Positions 1 to 8,320 of a stretch of 64,000 nt of DNA are shown piece after piece. The DNA comes from CAVXFS01 sp963761115 (GTDB lineage: Bacteria; Pseudomonadota; Gammaproteobacteria; Burkholderiales; Gallionellaceae): the NCBI GenBank assembly GCA_963761115.1, contig CAVXFS010000004.1:620001-684000 (forward strand), written 5' to 3'. The notes under the pieces were generated by a model that saw only the letters and a program-made list of their open reading frames with translations, searched no databases and was not told the origin of the DNA. Made by a program: the position numbers and the translations under genes. Each line of letters begins with the position of its first letter. Position 1 is the first letter of the stretch.

Positions 1-3000
1 CCGCTCAGGTATCCGCAACAGTTGCTCAAGGAACTCGGCCCCTATCTGGAGATCGGCGAGCGTGGTGCGCTGCTGCAGCAGTTCCTCGACGAGACCGACC
101 GCGCGCAGCAGGGTATCGTCGATTTCCTGGTGACCATCAACCAGCGTGTGCATCGCGCAGTCAATTATTCCGTGCGCATGGAACCCGGCGTGCAGACCTG
201 CGAACATACGCTGGAACACAAGATCGGCTCGTGCCGCGACTCCGGCTGGTTGCTGGTGCAGATATTGCGCCACCTGGGGCTGGCCGCACGCTTCGTGTCG
301 GGCTACCTGGTGCAACTGGTGGCCGACGTCAAATCGCTGGACGGGCCCTCCGGCACCGACAAGGATTTCACCGACCTGCATGCCTGGACTGAAGTGTTCA
401 TTCCCGGTGCAGGCTGGATCGGACTCGACCCGACCTCGGGACTGTTCGCCGGGGAAGGGCACATACCGCTGGCCTGCACCGCCGATTACGTCAGCGCCGC
501 GCCGGTCAGCGGCGGTTTTGCCGGCGAGGCCAACACCACCTTCACCTTCAGCAACAGCGTCACGCGCATCCACGAAGATCCGCGCGTCACCAGGCCCTAT
601 ACCGGACGAGCAGTGGGCTGCCATCAACGCGCTCGGCGACAAGGTCGACGAGGATCTGCAGCAAGGCGATGTGCGCCTGACCATGGGCGGCGAGCCGACC
701 TTCGTTTCCATCGACGACATGGATGCGCCGGAATGGAACACCGATGCTGACGGCAAGCACAAGCGCAAACTCGCCGGGGAACTGATGCGGCGATTGCTCG
801 ACAGTTTTGCGCCCGGCGGCCTGTTGTATCTGGGCCAGGGAAAATGGTATCCGGGCGAGCCGTTGCCGCGCTGGCAACTCGCCGCATTCTGGCGCAAGGA
901 CGGCAAGCCGGTGTGGAAGGATCCTGCACTGCAGGCTGACGAGGGCAAGGATTACGGCTTCAAGCTGGAGCACGCCGAACGCTTCATCCGCGAGTTGTCG
1001 AAACGCCTGGGGCTGAAAGGCCAGCATATCCTGCCGGGCTACGAAGACCCGCTCTATTATTTATTGCAGGAAGGCTTGCTGCCGAACAATCTCGATCCGC
1101 TCAAGACCGACCTGAAAGACGAGCTCGAGCGCCAGCGACTGTGCAAGGTGTTGAGCGAAGACCTGGGTACGCCGGTGGGCTACGTGCTGCCGCTGCACTG
1201 GAGTCATAAGCTCGATACCTGGAGCAGCAGCGAATGGGAATTCCGCCGCGGCGAGATGTTCCTGGTGCCCGGCGACTCGGCGATGGGCCTGCGCCTGCCG
1301 CTGAACAGCCTGCCCTGGGTGCCTTACGAAGATCGCGACCAGGAACACGAGCGCAGCCTGTTCGAGGCAGTGGAGCCGCTCGGCGACATCGATTCCGAGG
1401 TCAGTCGCAGATACAGCAAGACCGGCAAGAAAGCGGTACACCCGACCGAAATGGAAATTGCCGATGTCGATGCTGATGATGAAGACACGCCGACCAAGCC
1501 AAAATACACGCCGCATACCGCACTCACCGTCGAAAGCCGCGGCGGTCGCCTGCACGTGTTCCTGCCGCCGACCCACGCGCTCGAACATTATCTCGACCTG
1601 ATCGCGTCGATCGAGGCGACCGCCGGCGAATTGAATCTGCCGGTGATCATCGAAGGCTACCAGCCGCCGCACGACCTGCGCCTGAGCCGATTGCCGGTCA
1701 CCCCCGATCCCGGCGTGATCGAGGTCAACATCCACCCCGCATCGAGTTGGCAGGAACTGGTGGGTAATACCACCACGCTGTATGAGCTGGCGCGATTGTC
1801 ACGGCTGGGCACGGAAAAATTCATGCTCGACGGACGCCACACCGGCACCGGCGGCGGCAATCACGTCACGCTCGGCGGCAGCACGCCGGCCGACAGCCCG
1901 ATCCTGCGCCGTCCCGATCTGCTGCGCAGCCTGGTCACCTACTGGCAGCACCATCCGGCGCTTTCCTACCTGTTCTCCGGCCTGTTCATCGGCCCCACCA
2001 GCCAGGCGCCGCGCGTGGACGAAGCGCGCAACGACAACCTGTACGAACTGGAGATCGCGTTCCAGCAGATGCCGGACGGCGACGTGACGTCGCCATGGAT
2101 CGTGGACAGACTGCTGCGCAACCTGCTGGTGGACATGACCGGCAATACGCACCGCAGCGAATTCTGCATCGACAAGCTGTATGCGCCCGGTTCCGCGACC
2201 GGCCGCCTCGGCCTGCTGGAATTGCGCGCCTTCGAGATGCCGCCGCATGCGCAGATGAGCCTGATGCAGATGCTGCTGTTGCGCTCGCTGGTCGCCTGGT
2301 TCTGGAAGCAGCCGTACAGGAAACCGCTGGTGCGCTGGGGCACGCAACTGCACGACCGCTTCATGCTGCCGCATTTCGTTGCCGCCGACATCCGCGACGT
2401 CGCGCGCGACCTGCAGGACGCCGGCTACGACTTCAGGCCCGAATGGATCGCGCCGTTCCTCGAATTCCGCTTCCCGCACATGGGCACACTGCAGGTCGAC
2501 GACCTGCAACTCGAACTGCACCAGGCCATCGAACCGTGGCACGTGCTGGGCGAGGAGATCACCAGCACCGGCATGGCGCGCTATGTCGATTCTTCGGTCG
2601 AGCGCCTGCAGGTCAAGCTCAGCGGCGCACTCGGCGATCGCTACGCGCTGACCTGCAACGGCCGCCGCGTACCGTTGCGCGCCACCGCGACACCGGGCGA
2701 GATGATCGCCGGCATCCGTTACCGCGCCTGGAACCCGCCCTCCGCGCTGCATCCCACCATAGACGTGCAGGCGCCGCTGATCTTCGACATCGTCGACACC
2801 TGGAGCGGCCGCGCCATCGGCGGCTGCACCTACCATGTCAGCCACCCCGGCGGCCGCAACTACGACACGCTGCCGGTCAACGCCTACGAAGCCGAGGCGC
2901 GCCGCGTCAGCCGCTTCTGGGATCATGGGCATACGCCGGAAAAGATCGCTGCCGAGCTACCGCAGGAGACGTCGAACAAGGATTTTCCGTTTACGCTGGA

Positions 3001-3037
3001 CCTGCGCTGGCATGCGCGACAGGAACAGAAAAAATGA
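1..3037 (+). CDS. Transglutaminase-like / DUF2126 large protein, 5'-partial and frameshifted
   Basis: The reading frame is already open at base 1, so the N-terminus lies outside the window. The first part (frame 1, to about base 603) is a transglutaminase-like cysteine protease fold: GSCRDSGWLL carries the catalytic Cys, TDLHAWTEVF the His and LDPTSG the Asp. The rest (frame 2, from about base 605 to the stop at 3037) is the long DUF2126 region beginning at DEQWAAINALG and including DVRLTMGGEPTFVS. The two frames join cleanly if one G of the GG at 604-605 is removed, giving TRPYT-DEQWAAI. I therefore read this as one gene of the ~1100-residue family with a single-base insertion, either real or a sequencing error. 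Family members often sit with ATP-grasp/alpha-E genes of the kind found at 49.7-54.1 kb; here they are 46 kb apart. The biochemical function is not established. Confidence 0.85.
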
Positions 3038-3043
3038 CGACTC

Positions 3044-3062
3044 AGGCCGGCATGTCCGGCTT
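3044..3062 (+). terminator. Weak hairpin after the DUF2126 gene
   Basis: GCCGG (3046-3050), loop CATGT and CCGGC (3056-3060) form a five-pair stem that two weaker outer pairs can extend. It is followed by TTGATTGTTT. It lies just after the stop at 3037, so it may end transcription, but the stem is short and the T-tract is interrupted. Confidence 0.35.
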
Positions 3063-3102
3063 GATTGTTTCGTAGGTTGGGCTGAATTGTCCAAATCAAT
3101 CG

Positions 3103-3131
3103 AGTCTGATCCTATTGATCTTTAATTCTGG
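3103..3131 (+). repeat. Left copy of a REP-like motif beside the 3150-3635 ORF
   Basis: GTCTGATCCT followed six bases later by CTTTAATTC resembles, in opposite orientation, the palindromic motif at 3641-3665 (read on the minus strand: CTCTGACCCC then TTTAATTC). The two copies lie on either side of one small ORF. The left copy is degenerate. Confidence 0.35.
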
Positions 3132-3149
3132 TAATGTGAGTTCCAGGCG

Positions 3150-3635
3150 ATGGTGGGCAGAGTGATTGAGCAGCCTTCCTGCCTGCTGGATCCATCAAGC
3201 TTAGGCCATACAACGGGAAATATCGTGCCAAATGACGACACTTCTTCATCGATCGCCAAGGAGCTTTCCAAGCTGGAGAAGATCTGCAAGAGTGCCATAG
3301 CGGATCTCTCAAGCAGTCACAGCGTTCGTGAGACACTGGAGCTTGCTGACGTGGGTGTGCCACAGCATCTGAGAGAAATTGCTAAAACCCAGTTACCTAT
3401 ACTCGCGAGACTTTCCCGTCTGCGGGATATACGAGTCGAGGAAGTCGTCATGGAACAACTCGACTACCTCTCCCGCGAACGCAGCGAATTTTTGGCCAGC
3501 CGTGAATTCGATCGCCTAAAGGCATCTGACTGGCCTATGCTGTTGCAGAATTATCCTGAGCTGTTCCGTAAATCGGTAAAGGAGGCAAGCCTGATTTTCG
3601 AGCGCAAGCGTAAGCGCAAGCTCAAACGGAAATAG
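3150..3635 (+). CDS. Hypothetical protein, 161 aa
   Basis: I do not recognise this gene. The product is mostly helical, with no signal peptide or membrane segment, and ends in a very basic tail (ERKRKRKLKRK) that could bind nucleic acid or acidic partners. The ATG at 3150 gives 161 residues. A GTG at 3225, with GGGAA a few bases upstream, would give a 136-residue product starting VPNDDTSSSIAKEL and is an equally credible start, because the first 25 residues look like translated leader. It stands alone between the DUF2126 gene and the DUF4124 gene and is bordered by REP-like motifs, so it may be part of a mobile or recently inserted unit. Confidence 0.55.
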   Translation: MVGRVIEQPSCLLDPSSLGHTTGNIVPNDDTSSSIAKELSKLEKICKSAIADLSSSHSVRETLELADVGVPQHLREIAKTQLPILARLSRLRDIRVEEVVMEQLDYLSRERSEFLASREFDRLKASDWPMLLQNYPELFRKSVKEASLIFERKRKRKLKRK

Positions 3636-3640
3636 TCCGA

Positions 3641-3665
3641 ATTAAAGGGGTCAGAGCCCTTTAAT
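3641..3665. repeat. REP-like palindrome, possible terminator
   Basis: ATTAAAGGG (3641-3649) and CCCTTTAAT (3657-3665) are a perfect nine-base inverted repeat around the loop GTCAGAG. It is followed by TCTTTAAC. It can serve as a terminator for the ORF ending at 3635. The AAAGGGGTCAGA core is of a type I associate with repeated extragenic palindromes in beta-proteobacteria. Confidence 0.55.
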
Positions 3666-3700
3666 TCTTTAACTATGTTTCAATCCTTGAGCTACCGCCG

Positions 3701-4165
3701 ATGAGAATTCTCAGCTCCAAGCAAGGCATACTTGGTATCTGCCTGGCGCTGTGGTTCTTGCCGGCAACCAGCCATGCTGAAATATACAAATGGGTTGATG
3801 CCGATGGCCAGATGCATTACTCCGAATACAAGGAGGACGCGGAAATGGCCAATGTGAATAAGTTGAAAATCGAGTCTCCGCCGCCGTCTGCCCAGAACGC
3901 TGCCGTATCCCAACAGTCCTGGCTGGAACAAGAAAGATCATTAGAGCAGCATCAGCTGCAAAAAAAGAATGAAATGCTCGCCCCCTCACCCCTGCCCATA
4001 AGGCCCCAGTCACTCTCCGGCGGAACAGAGGATGGAACCGACGCCTCGCGATGCGCCCTGGCCCGCGACATCCTGAACGGTGCTGTTCACCATGCTAACG
4101 GTGCGCCTATCGACGAATATGACCGACAAGTCGCCGAGAATGATGTCCAATCGTTTTGCCATTAG
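3701..4165 (+). CDS. DUF4124 domain exported protein
   Basis: The 154-residue product has a signal peptide (residues 1-26, cleavage near SHA-E). A short DUF4124 domain follows directly, recognisable by EIYKWVDADGQMHYSE. The rest is low in recognisable structure: a Gln/Glu-rich, probably coiled stretch at about 65-95, a Pro/Ser linker, and a C-terminal part with two cysteines (CALARDI and FCH) that could form a disulfide in the periplasm. DUF4124 proteins are common in beta- and gamma-proteobacteria and have no established function. The gene is monocistronic in appearance; the next gene starts 75 bases on. Confidence 0.75.
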   Translation: MRILSSKQGILGICLALWFLPATSHAEIYKWVDADGQMHYSEYKEDAEMANVNKLKIESPPPSAQNAAVSQQSWLEQERSLEQHQLQKKNEMLAPSPLPIRPQSLSGGTEDGTDASRCALARDILNGAVHHANGAPIDEYDRQVAENDVQSFCH

Positions 4166-4240
4166 CCCGGTCCCGAAGGCGTCGACTGATTGAATGAGAC
4201 TGAATTATTCTTGGGCTAAAGAGAAGCCAGGGAGACTGAC

Positions 4241-5476
4241 TTGACTCTATTGAATCATGTAAAAAATTATATCTTCTGGTACTTGCTGCTGGTAGTGATG
4301 CTGCTGGGCATTTCCGCGTACTACTGGTTCGAATGGCGCACACTCGCCAATTTCATTGGATCCATGGACAATAACCTGGAGTTCATGGGCGATTTCCTGG
4401 TTTACTTTTATCCCATGGGCCAGCAGATTCTTCATGGCTATACCCCGGTACCCGGGTATTACTACACCTCATTCTTTGCGCTCTTGCTGGTGCCGATCGG
4501 CATGCTGCTTCCACATTCTGCCATCGTTGTCTGGGGGGCGATTCAATTCGTTTGCCTGGCGGCTTTGTGCATCATCTCCGCCAACCTTTTGCACCTGTCG
4601 CGGCCGCTTGGGAAGCTGTTGTGTGTTGGCTTGTACGTTACCTGTTTCCCGGTACTGCACAACATCAATTGGGGACAGGTCAGCATCCTGATCACCCTGC
4701 TGGTGGTGGCCGCGTTTTATGCATACGCTAAAAACATGCGTGTTCTCGCAGGCATTTTGCTGGCATGTGCAGCGGCGATAAAATACTACCCGTTATTGTT
4801 TCTCGTATATTTCATCCTGAAACGTGATGTGCGCACATGTATGGCTTTTATAGTGGCCGCATTTGTTTTTTATTTTGCGTTCCCTGCAACAGTACTCGGC
4901 ATCGATAAATGGCTTGAATTTGAGCGTATCGCCAGAACCGCCCTGTTGCATAAGGAAGTAATATTGGGTGATGTCAATTCGCAATACATTGCAAGCGTTG
5001 GACTCAGATGGATCGGAGTCATTTCCAGCCAGGATGCTGCTGATTCGGCCGTCAAAATACTATCCTTTCTCGGCTATGGAATTGCATTGTCCTGTATTGC
5101 AATGGTCTGGTTGCTGCAACAAAGGCCGCAATGCGAGAAATATGGGCTTCCAATGGTCGTGATCTTTCTTTCCATTCCGTTTTTGATCAAGACTTCATGG
5201 CCTCATTACTTCGTATATCTGCCGATTTGCCAAATGGCAGTATTTTCATACTATGCCGCATCATTTCGTACTTATGGTCTGAGTGCAAAGATGCTTGGTT
5301 CGCTTCCCGTGCTATCAATATCTCTCTCCAGTATATTCATGTTCAACCTTTTCCCGGATTGGATTATATATAACTCGTATGGCATGCTTTTTCTTTCGAA
5401 TTTGCTGCTGTTGATCGCGGTATATGCAACGATCTTTTTTCAACCGGCAACCTTGCGGGCCGATCGCGGAATTTAA
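4241..5476 (+). CDS. GT87-like (DUF2029) integral membrane glycosyltransferase
   Basis: This is a 411-residue polytopic protein with about 10 membrane helices. The features that suggest the GT-C fold of family GT87 (polyprenol-linked mannosyltransferase-type) are the N-terminal acidic motif in GDFLVYFYPMGQQIL, the HNINWGQVSIL segment and the AAAIKYYPLLFL segment. Such enzymes transfer a sugar from a lipid carrier on the outer face of the inner membrane. The start is a TTG at 4241, supported by GGGAG (4231-4235) six bases upstream; no better-placed ATG gives the first helix. It has no obvious partner glycan genes next to it. The acceptor cannot be inferred. Confidence 0.7.
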   Translation: MTLLNHVKNYIFWYLLLVVMLLGISAYYWFEWRTLANFIGSMDNNLEFMGDFLVYFYPMGQQILHGYTPVPGYYYTSFFALLLVPIGMLLPHSAIVVWGAIQFVCLAALCIISANLLHLSRPLGKLLCVGLYVTCFPVLHNINWGQVSILITLLVVAAFYAYAKNMRVLAGILLACAAAIKYYPLLFLVYFILKRDVRTCMAFIVAAFVFYFAFPATVLGIDKWLEFERIARTALLHKEVILGDVNSQYIASVGLRWIGVISSQDAADSAVKILSFLGYGIALSCIAMVWLLQQRPQCEKYGLPMVVIFLSIPFLIKTSWPHYFVYLPICQMAVFSYYAASFRTYGLSAKMLGSLPVLSISLSSIFMFNLFPDWIIYNSYGMLFLSNLLLLIAVYATIFFQPATLRADRGI

Positions 5477-5584
5477 AGGTGCTCAAATCATTATGATGAG
5501 GCGGATGAGATCTGCGAATGGATCGATGAGCCTGGTCTCATGTCATTATTCATTTCAGCTGACGAAAAATGAAAGGTACATCCT

Positions 5585-6700
5585 GTGACAAAATATATTG
5601 GAATTCTCACCTCGGGGGGCGACAGCCCCGGCCTGAATGCGGCGATCCGTGGCGTCGGCAAGGCTGCGCTGCACCATTACGGCATGCATCTCATCGGCTT
5701 TCGCGACGGCTTTCGCGGCCTGATGGAAAACCGTACGATGCGGCTGGAGGCTGCCGACCTGTCGGATATCCTGACCCGGGGCGGCACCTTCCTCGGCACC
5801 AGCCGTGACAAACCCCACCGCATGCCGGTCGGCGGCAAGGTGCAGGACATGACCGACGTGATCGTCGGTAATTACCACGCCAACCATCTCGATGTGCTGG
5901 TCTGCCTGGGCGGTGGCGGCACGCAGAAGAACGCCCTGCGCCTCAAGGAAAAAGGCCTCAACATCCTCACCCTGCCGAAGACCATCGACAACGATATCGC
6001 CCTGACCGACATCACCTTCGGCTTCGATACCGCCCTTGGCATCGCCACCGATGCGATCGACCGACTGCACAGCACGGCGCACAGCCATCACCGCATCATC
6101 GTGGTGGAGATCATGGGCCACCGCGCCGGCTGGCTGGCGCTGGGGGCGGGTATCGCAGGCGGCGCCGACGTGATCCTGATCCCGGAGATTCCCTATGCGG
6201 TGGAAAGCGTGGCCGAGGCGATCCGTGAACGCAGTCGCCGCGGCAAGAGCTTCAGCATCGTCGCCGTCGCTGAGGGAGCGCTGTCGGTGCATGAGCATGC
6301 GGAACTGCTGGCAGCGAAGAGCAAGAAAGCTGGCGCCAAACAGAAAGAGGGCAAGAAGGGTGAGGCCGCTTCAGCGGCCGAGACGCAGTACGCGGAGAAA
6401 ACGGTGCGCCTCGCCAAGCAACTCGAACTGCTGACCGGACTGGAATCCCGCATCACCATCCTCGGCCACCTGCAGCGCGGCGGCATTCCTTCAGCCGCGG
6501 ACCGCCTGCTCTCCACCCGGCTGGGTACCGCTTGCGCCGACCTGATCGATCAGGGGCAATATGGCGTGATGGTTGCCGTCAAGGGGGATGGCACCAGCGC
6601 GGTGATGCTGGAGGAGGTTGCCGGCAAGGTCAAGACCGTGCCGCCAGATCATCCCTGGGTGCAGAGCGCGCGGCATGTCGGGATCAGCCTGGGGGATTGA
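5585..6700 (+). CDS. pfkA: 6-phosphofructokinase
   Basis: This 371-residue phosphofructokinase phosphorylates fructose 6-phosphate in the cytoplasm. It has the N-terminal phosphate-donor loop LTSGGDSPGLNAAIRG (9-23), the active-site motif PKTIDND (131-137) and the sugar-binding segment MGHRAGWLA (177-185). Residues known to separate ATP from PPi enzymes are mixed: the Lys in PKTIDND is usual in PPi-dependent and long-chain types, but the donor motif reads GGGGT (109-113) where E. coli has GGDG, so the usual Mg-binding Asp is a Gly. Donor specificity is therefore open. A Lys/Ala/Glu-rich low-complexity insert lies at about 240-265. The start is GTG at 5585, with GAAAGG upstream. Such enzymes may work reversibly if PPi-dependent. 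Confidence 0.88.
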   Translation: MTKYIGILTSGGDSPGLNAAIRGVGKAALHHYGMHLIGFRDGFRGLMENRTMRLEAADLSDILTRGGTFLGTSRDKPHRMPVGGKVQDMTDVIVGNYHANHLDVLVCLGGGGTQKNALRLKEKGLNILTLPKTIDNDIALTDITFGFDTALGIATDAIDRLHSTAHSHHRIIVVEIMGHRAGWLALGAGIAGGADVILIPEIPYAVESVAEAIRERSRRGKSFSIVAVAEGALSVHEHAELLAAKSKKAGAKQKEGKKGEAASAAETQYAEKTVRLAKQLELLTGLESRITILGHLQRGGIPSAADRLLSTRLGTACADLIDQGQYGVMVAVKGDGTSAVMLEEVAGKVKTVPPDHPWVQSARHVGISLGD

Positions 6701-6738
6701 AGTCGAGCGACCTTTGGATTTCAGTGAGGGAGGATATT

Positions 6739-6945
6739 GTGACGCGGAAATATATGGCCCTGGTCATCATCCCGGTTGTTTGCGGATTTTTGTCGGGTTG
6801 CACTTCGCAGCAGCTTTATGGTGCCGGCCAGGAGTATCAACGTAACCAATGCCTGCATATGCCTGACAAGATCGAGAGTGACAGATGCCTGAGCAAAATC
6901 GACACCAGCTATGACGATTACAAGCGGGAAAAGGATACGCAATAG
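6739..6945 (+). CDS. Small outer-membrane-type lipoprotein
   Basis: This is a 68-residue product starting at the GTG at 6739, directly after a strong ribosome binding site (GAGGGAGGA, 6725-6733). It has a basic N-terminus, a hydrophobic stretch and the lipobox LSGC, so the mature lipoprotein begins CTSQQLYGAGQ. The mature part has two further cysteines, each in similar context (NQCLHMP and DRCLSKI), and a charged C-terminus. The longer in-frame ORF starting upstream inside pfkA lacks support. I do not know the function; small lipoproteins of this layout are widespread and mostly uncharacterised. It converges with the gene at 6949-7968. Confidence 0.7.
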   Translation: MTRKYMALVIIPVVCGFLSGCTSQQLYGAGQEYQRNQCLHMPDKIESDRCLSKIDTSYDDYKREKDTQ

Positions 6946-6948
6946 GGA

Positions 6949-7968
6949 TCAGGGTTCAACAATAAGATGAAAATCGTCCAGAAATCTGCTCTGCGCACAA
7001 ACCACTACATTGCACCCCTGGCTTTTTGCCTTGCTTAATGCCTCGTCGGCATCCTTCACCAGATCGATCACTGCACACTCGTCATCGGGTATCAACGTGG
7101 AAACTCCGCAGCTGATAGTTACATGCTTATGGGCTGAAGCCGAGTGCTCCTTCTTCAGGTCCAGCACCAGCCTCCGTGTGCGATCAGCGATATTGCGGGC
7201 GACATCCATGCCGACCAGGCTGAGAATCAGCGCAAACTTTCCTCCGTCGTAGCGTGCAACGAGATCGCTCGGGTGCCTGATCGAGGGCGCTACGTGCGTT
7301 ACGATCTCTTTCAGGCACTGATCACCAGCCTGATTGCCGTAGGTGCTGTTGTATTGCTCGAAGAAATCGAGATCCATCAACACCAATGAAACCGGCATTT
7401 TGAGCCGCTTGCAGCGTAGCCATTCATTCTGCAGGAACTCGTCAAACACGCGCCGATTGGAAACGCCGGTCAGCTTGTCAGTCCTGTCCTGGTTCTGCAA
7501 TTCCTTTCTGGCTTCATCCAGCAGACGGTTGGCTTCATCAAGTTGGCGCTTGAAGTCCAGATTGTTTCGATGAATCTCGATCAGACGCCGCATGGCGGTT
7601 ATCTTGGCATTCAGAACGATCGAGGTGACCGGCTTCTTCAGATAATCATCGCCGCCCGCCTCGATGCCGCGCGCGAGATCTTCATCGTTGTCCATGCCGG
7701 TCAGGAAGATTATGGCCGACCAGGACTTTCCCGCCTCGATCGAACGAATCTCCCTTGCAACATCGAACCCGTCCATGTCCGGCAATTGGCCATCCAGCAA
7801 AATGATGTCGGGGCGATCATGGTTGAATGTATCAAGCGCTTCCTGGCCGGTCATCGCGGAAAATAGTTTTTTGATGCCTATTTTTTCAAGGTACTTGCGC
7901 AAGGCAGCCATGGTCACCTTGCTGTCTTCGACCACCATCACGCTAAATTCCATACTACCAGCTGACAT
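6949..7968 (-). CDS. Response regulator with degenerate GGDEF domain
   Basis: The 339-residue product has a receiver domain (about 7-125: acidic pair ED at 14-15, phospho-acceptor Asp59 in ILLDGQLPD, Lys in LKKPV), a helical linker (about 130-175) and a GGDEF-type domain. The active-site loop reads ARYDGGKFALI in place of RYGGDEFALI, so both metal-binding acidic residues are missing, and the RxxD inhibitory site is also absent (HPSD). It is unlikely to make c-di-GMP, but the fold looks preserved, so it could act by protein contact. The ATG at 7968 was chosen because AGGAG lies seven bases upstream; the upstream extension lacks a ribosome site. No kinase gene is adjacent. A perfect 24-base palindrome lies 65 bases upstream of the start. 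Confidence 0.85.
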   Translation of the reverse strand: MSAGSMEFSVMVVEDSKVTMAALRKYLEKIGIKKLFSAMTGQEALDTFNHDRPDIILLDGQLPDMDGFDVAREIRSIEAGKSWSAIIFLTGMDNDEDLARGIEAGGDDYLKKPVTSIVLNAKITAMRRLIEIHRNNLDFKRQLDEANRLLDEARKELQNQDRTDKLTGVSNRRVFDEFLQNEWLRCKRLKMPVSLVLMDLDFFEQYNSTYGNQAGDQCLKEIVTHVAPSIRHPSDLVARYDGGKFALILSLVGMDVARNIADRTRRLVLDLKKEHSASAHKHVTISCGVSTLIPDDECAVIDLVKDADEALSKAKSQGCNVVVCAQSRFLDDFHLIVEP

Positions 7969-8032
7969 ATGTTCTCCTGCTTGAGTGCATGACTGGCCTC
8001 TGGCAGAAAATCCCTGGCTCCAATCAGCAGAA

Positions 8033-8056
8033 AAAGCATTCCCCGGGGAATGCTTT
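8033..8056. promoter_or_regulatory. Perfect 24-base palindrome upstream of the response-regulator gene
   Basis: AAAGCATTCCCC (8033-8044) is followed immediately by its exact reverse complement (8045-8056). It lies in the 352-base divergent region between the minus-strand regulator gene (start 7968) and the plus-strand polyferredoxin gene (start 8321). Read on the minus strand, the stem is followed by TTTTTC, so it could be a leader hairpin or attenuator of the regulator gene. As DNA it could be a dimeric-protein operator. I see nothing else identifiable in the region. Confidence 0.55.
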
Positions 8057-8320
8057 GGGAGTTCAGCCTGCGGACAATGCTGCAATCAAGGTATTATTTT
8101 GCCAGTTCAGATTGATTGCGTAACTGGTCTGTTTTGTTGTGGTTTGATATTGGCATGCCTGAATTCACCGGTCAATGAGAGAAACACTGGAATTTGAAAT
8201 TATTACCCGATGAAAATGCAGCAAGTTATGGAAATGCGTCTCTTTTTTCATCCCGCACAGACAATTGACACCCAATCCGGCATATTATTGGTGCCGTAAT
8301 ACTTCAATTAATGGTTTGAC

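Noticed and set aside
5555..6298. Long minus-strand ORF opposite the phosphofructokinase gene
   Set aside because: It is an antisense shadow of a well-supported gene in GC-rich DNA; the sequence is His/Asp/Gln-rich without a fold.
8265..8288. TTGACA and TATTAT upstream of the polyferredoxin gene as promoter
   Set aside because: The spacing is only 12 bases, too short for a sigma-70 promoter.
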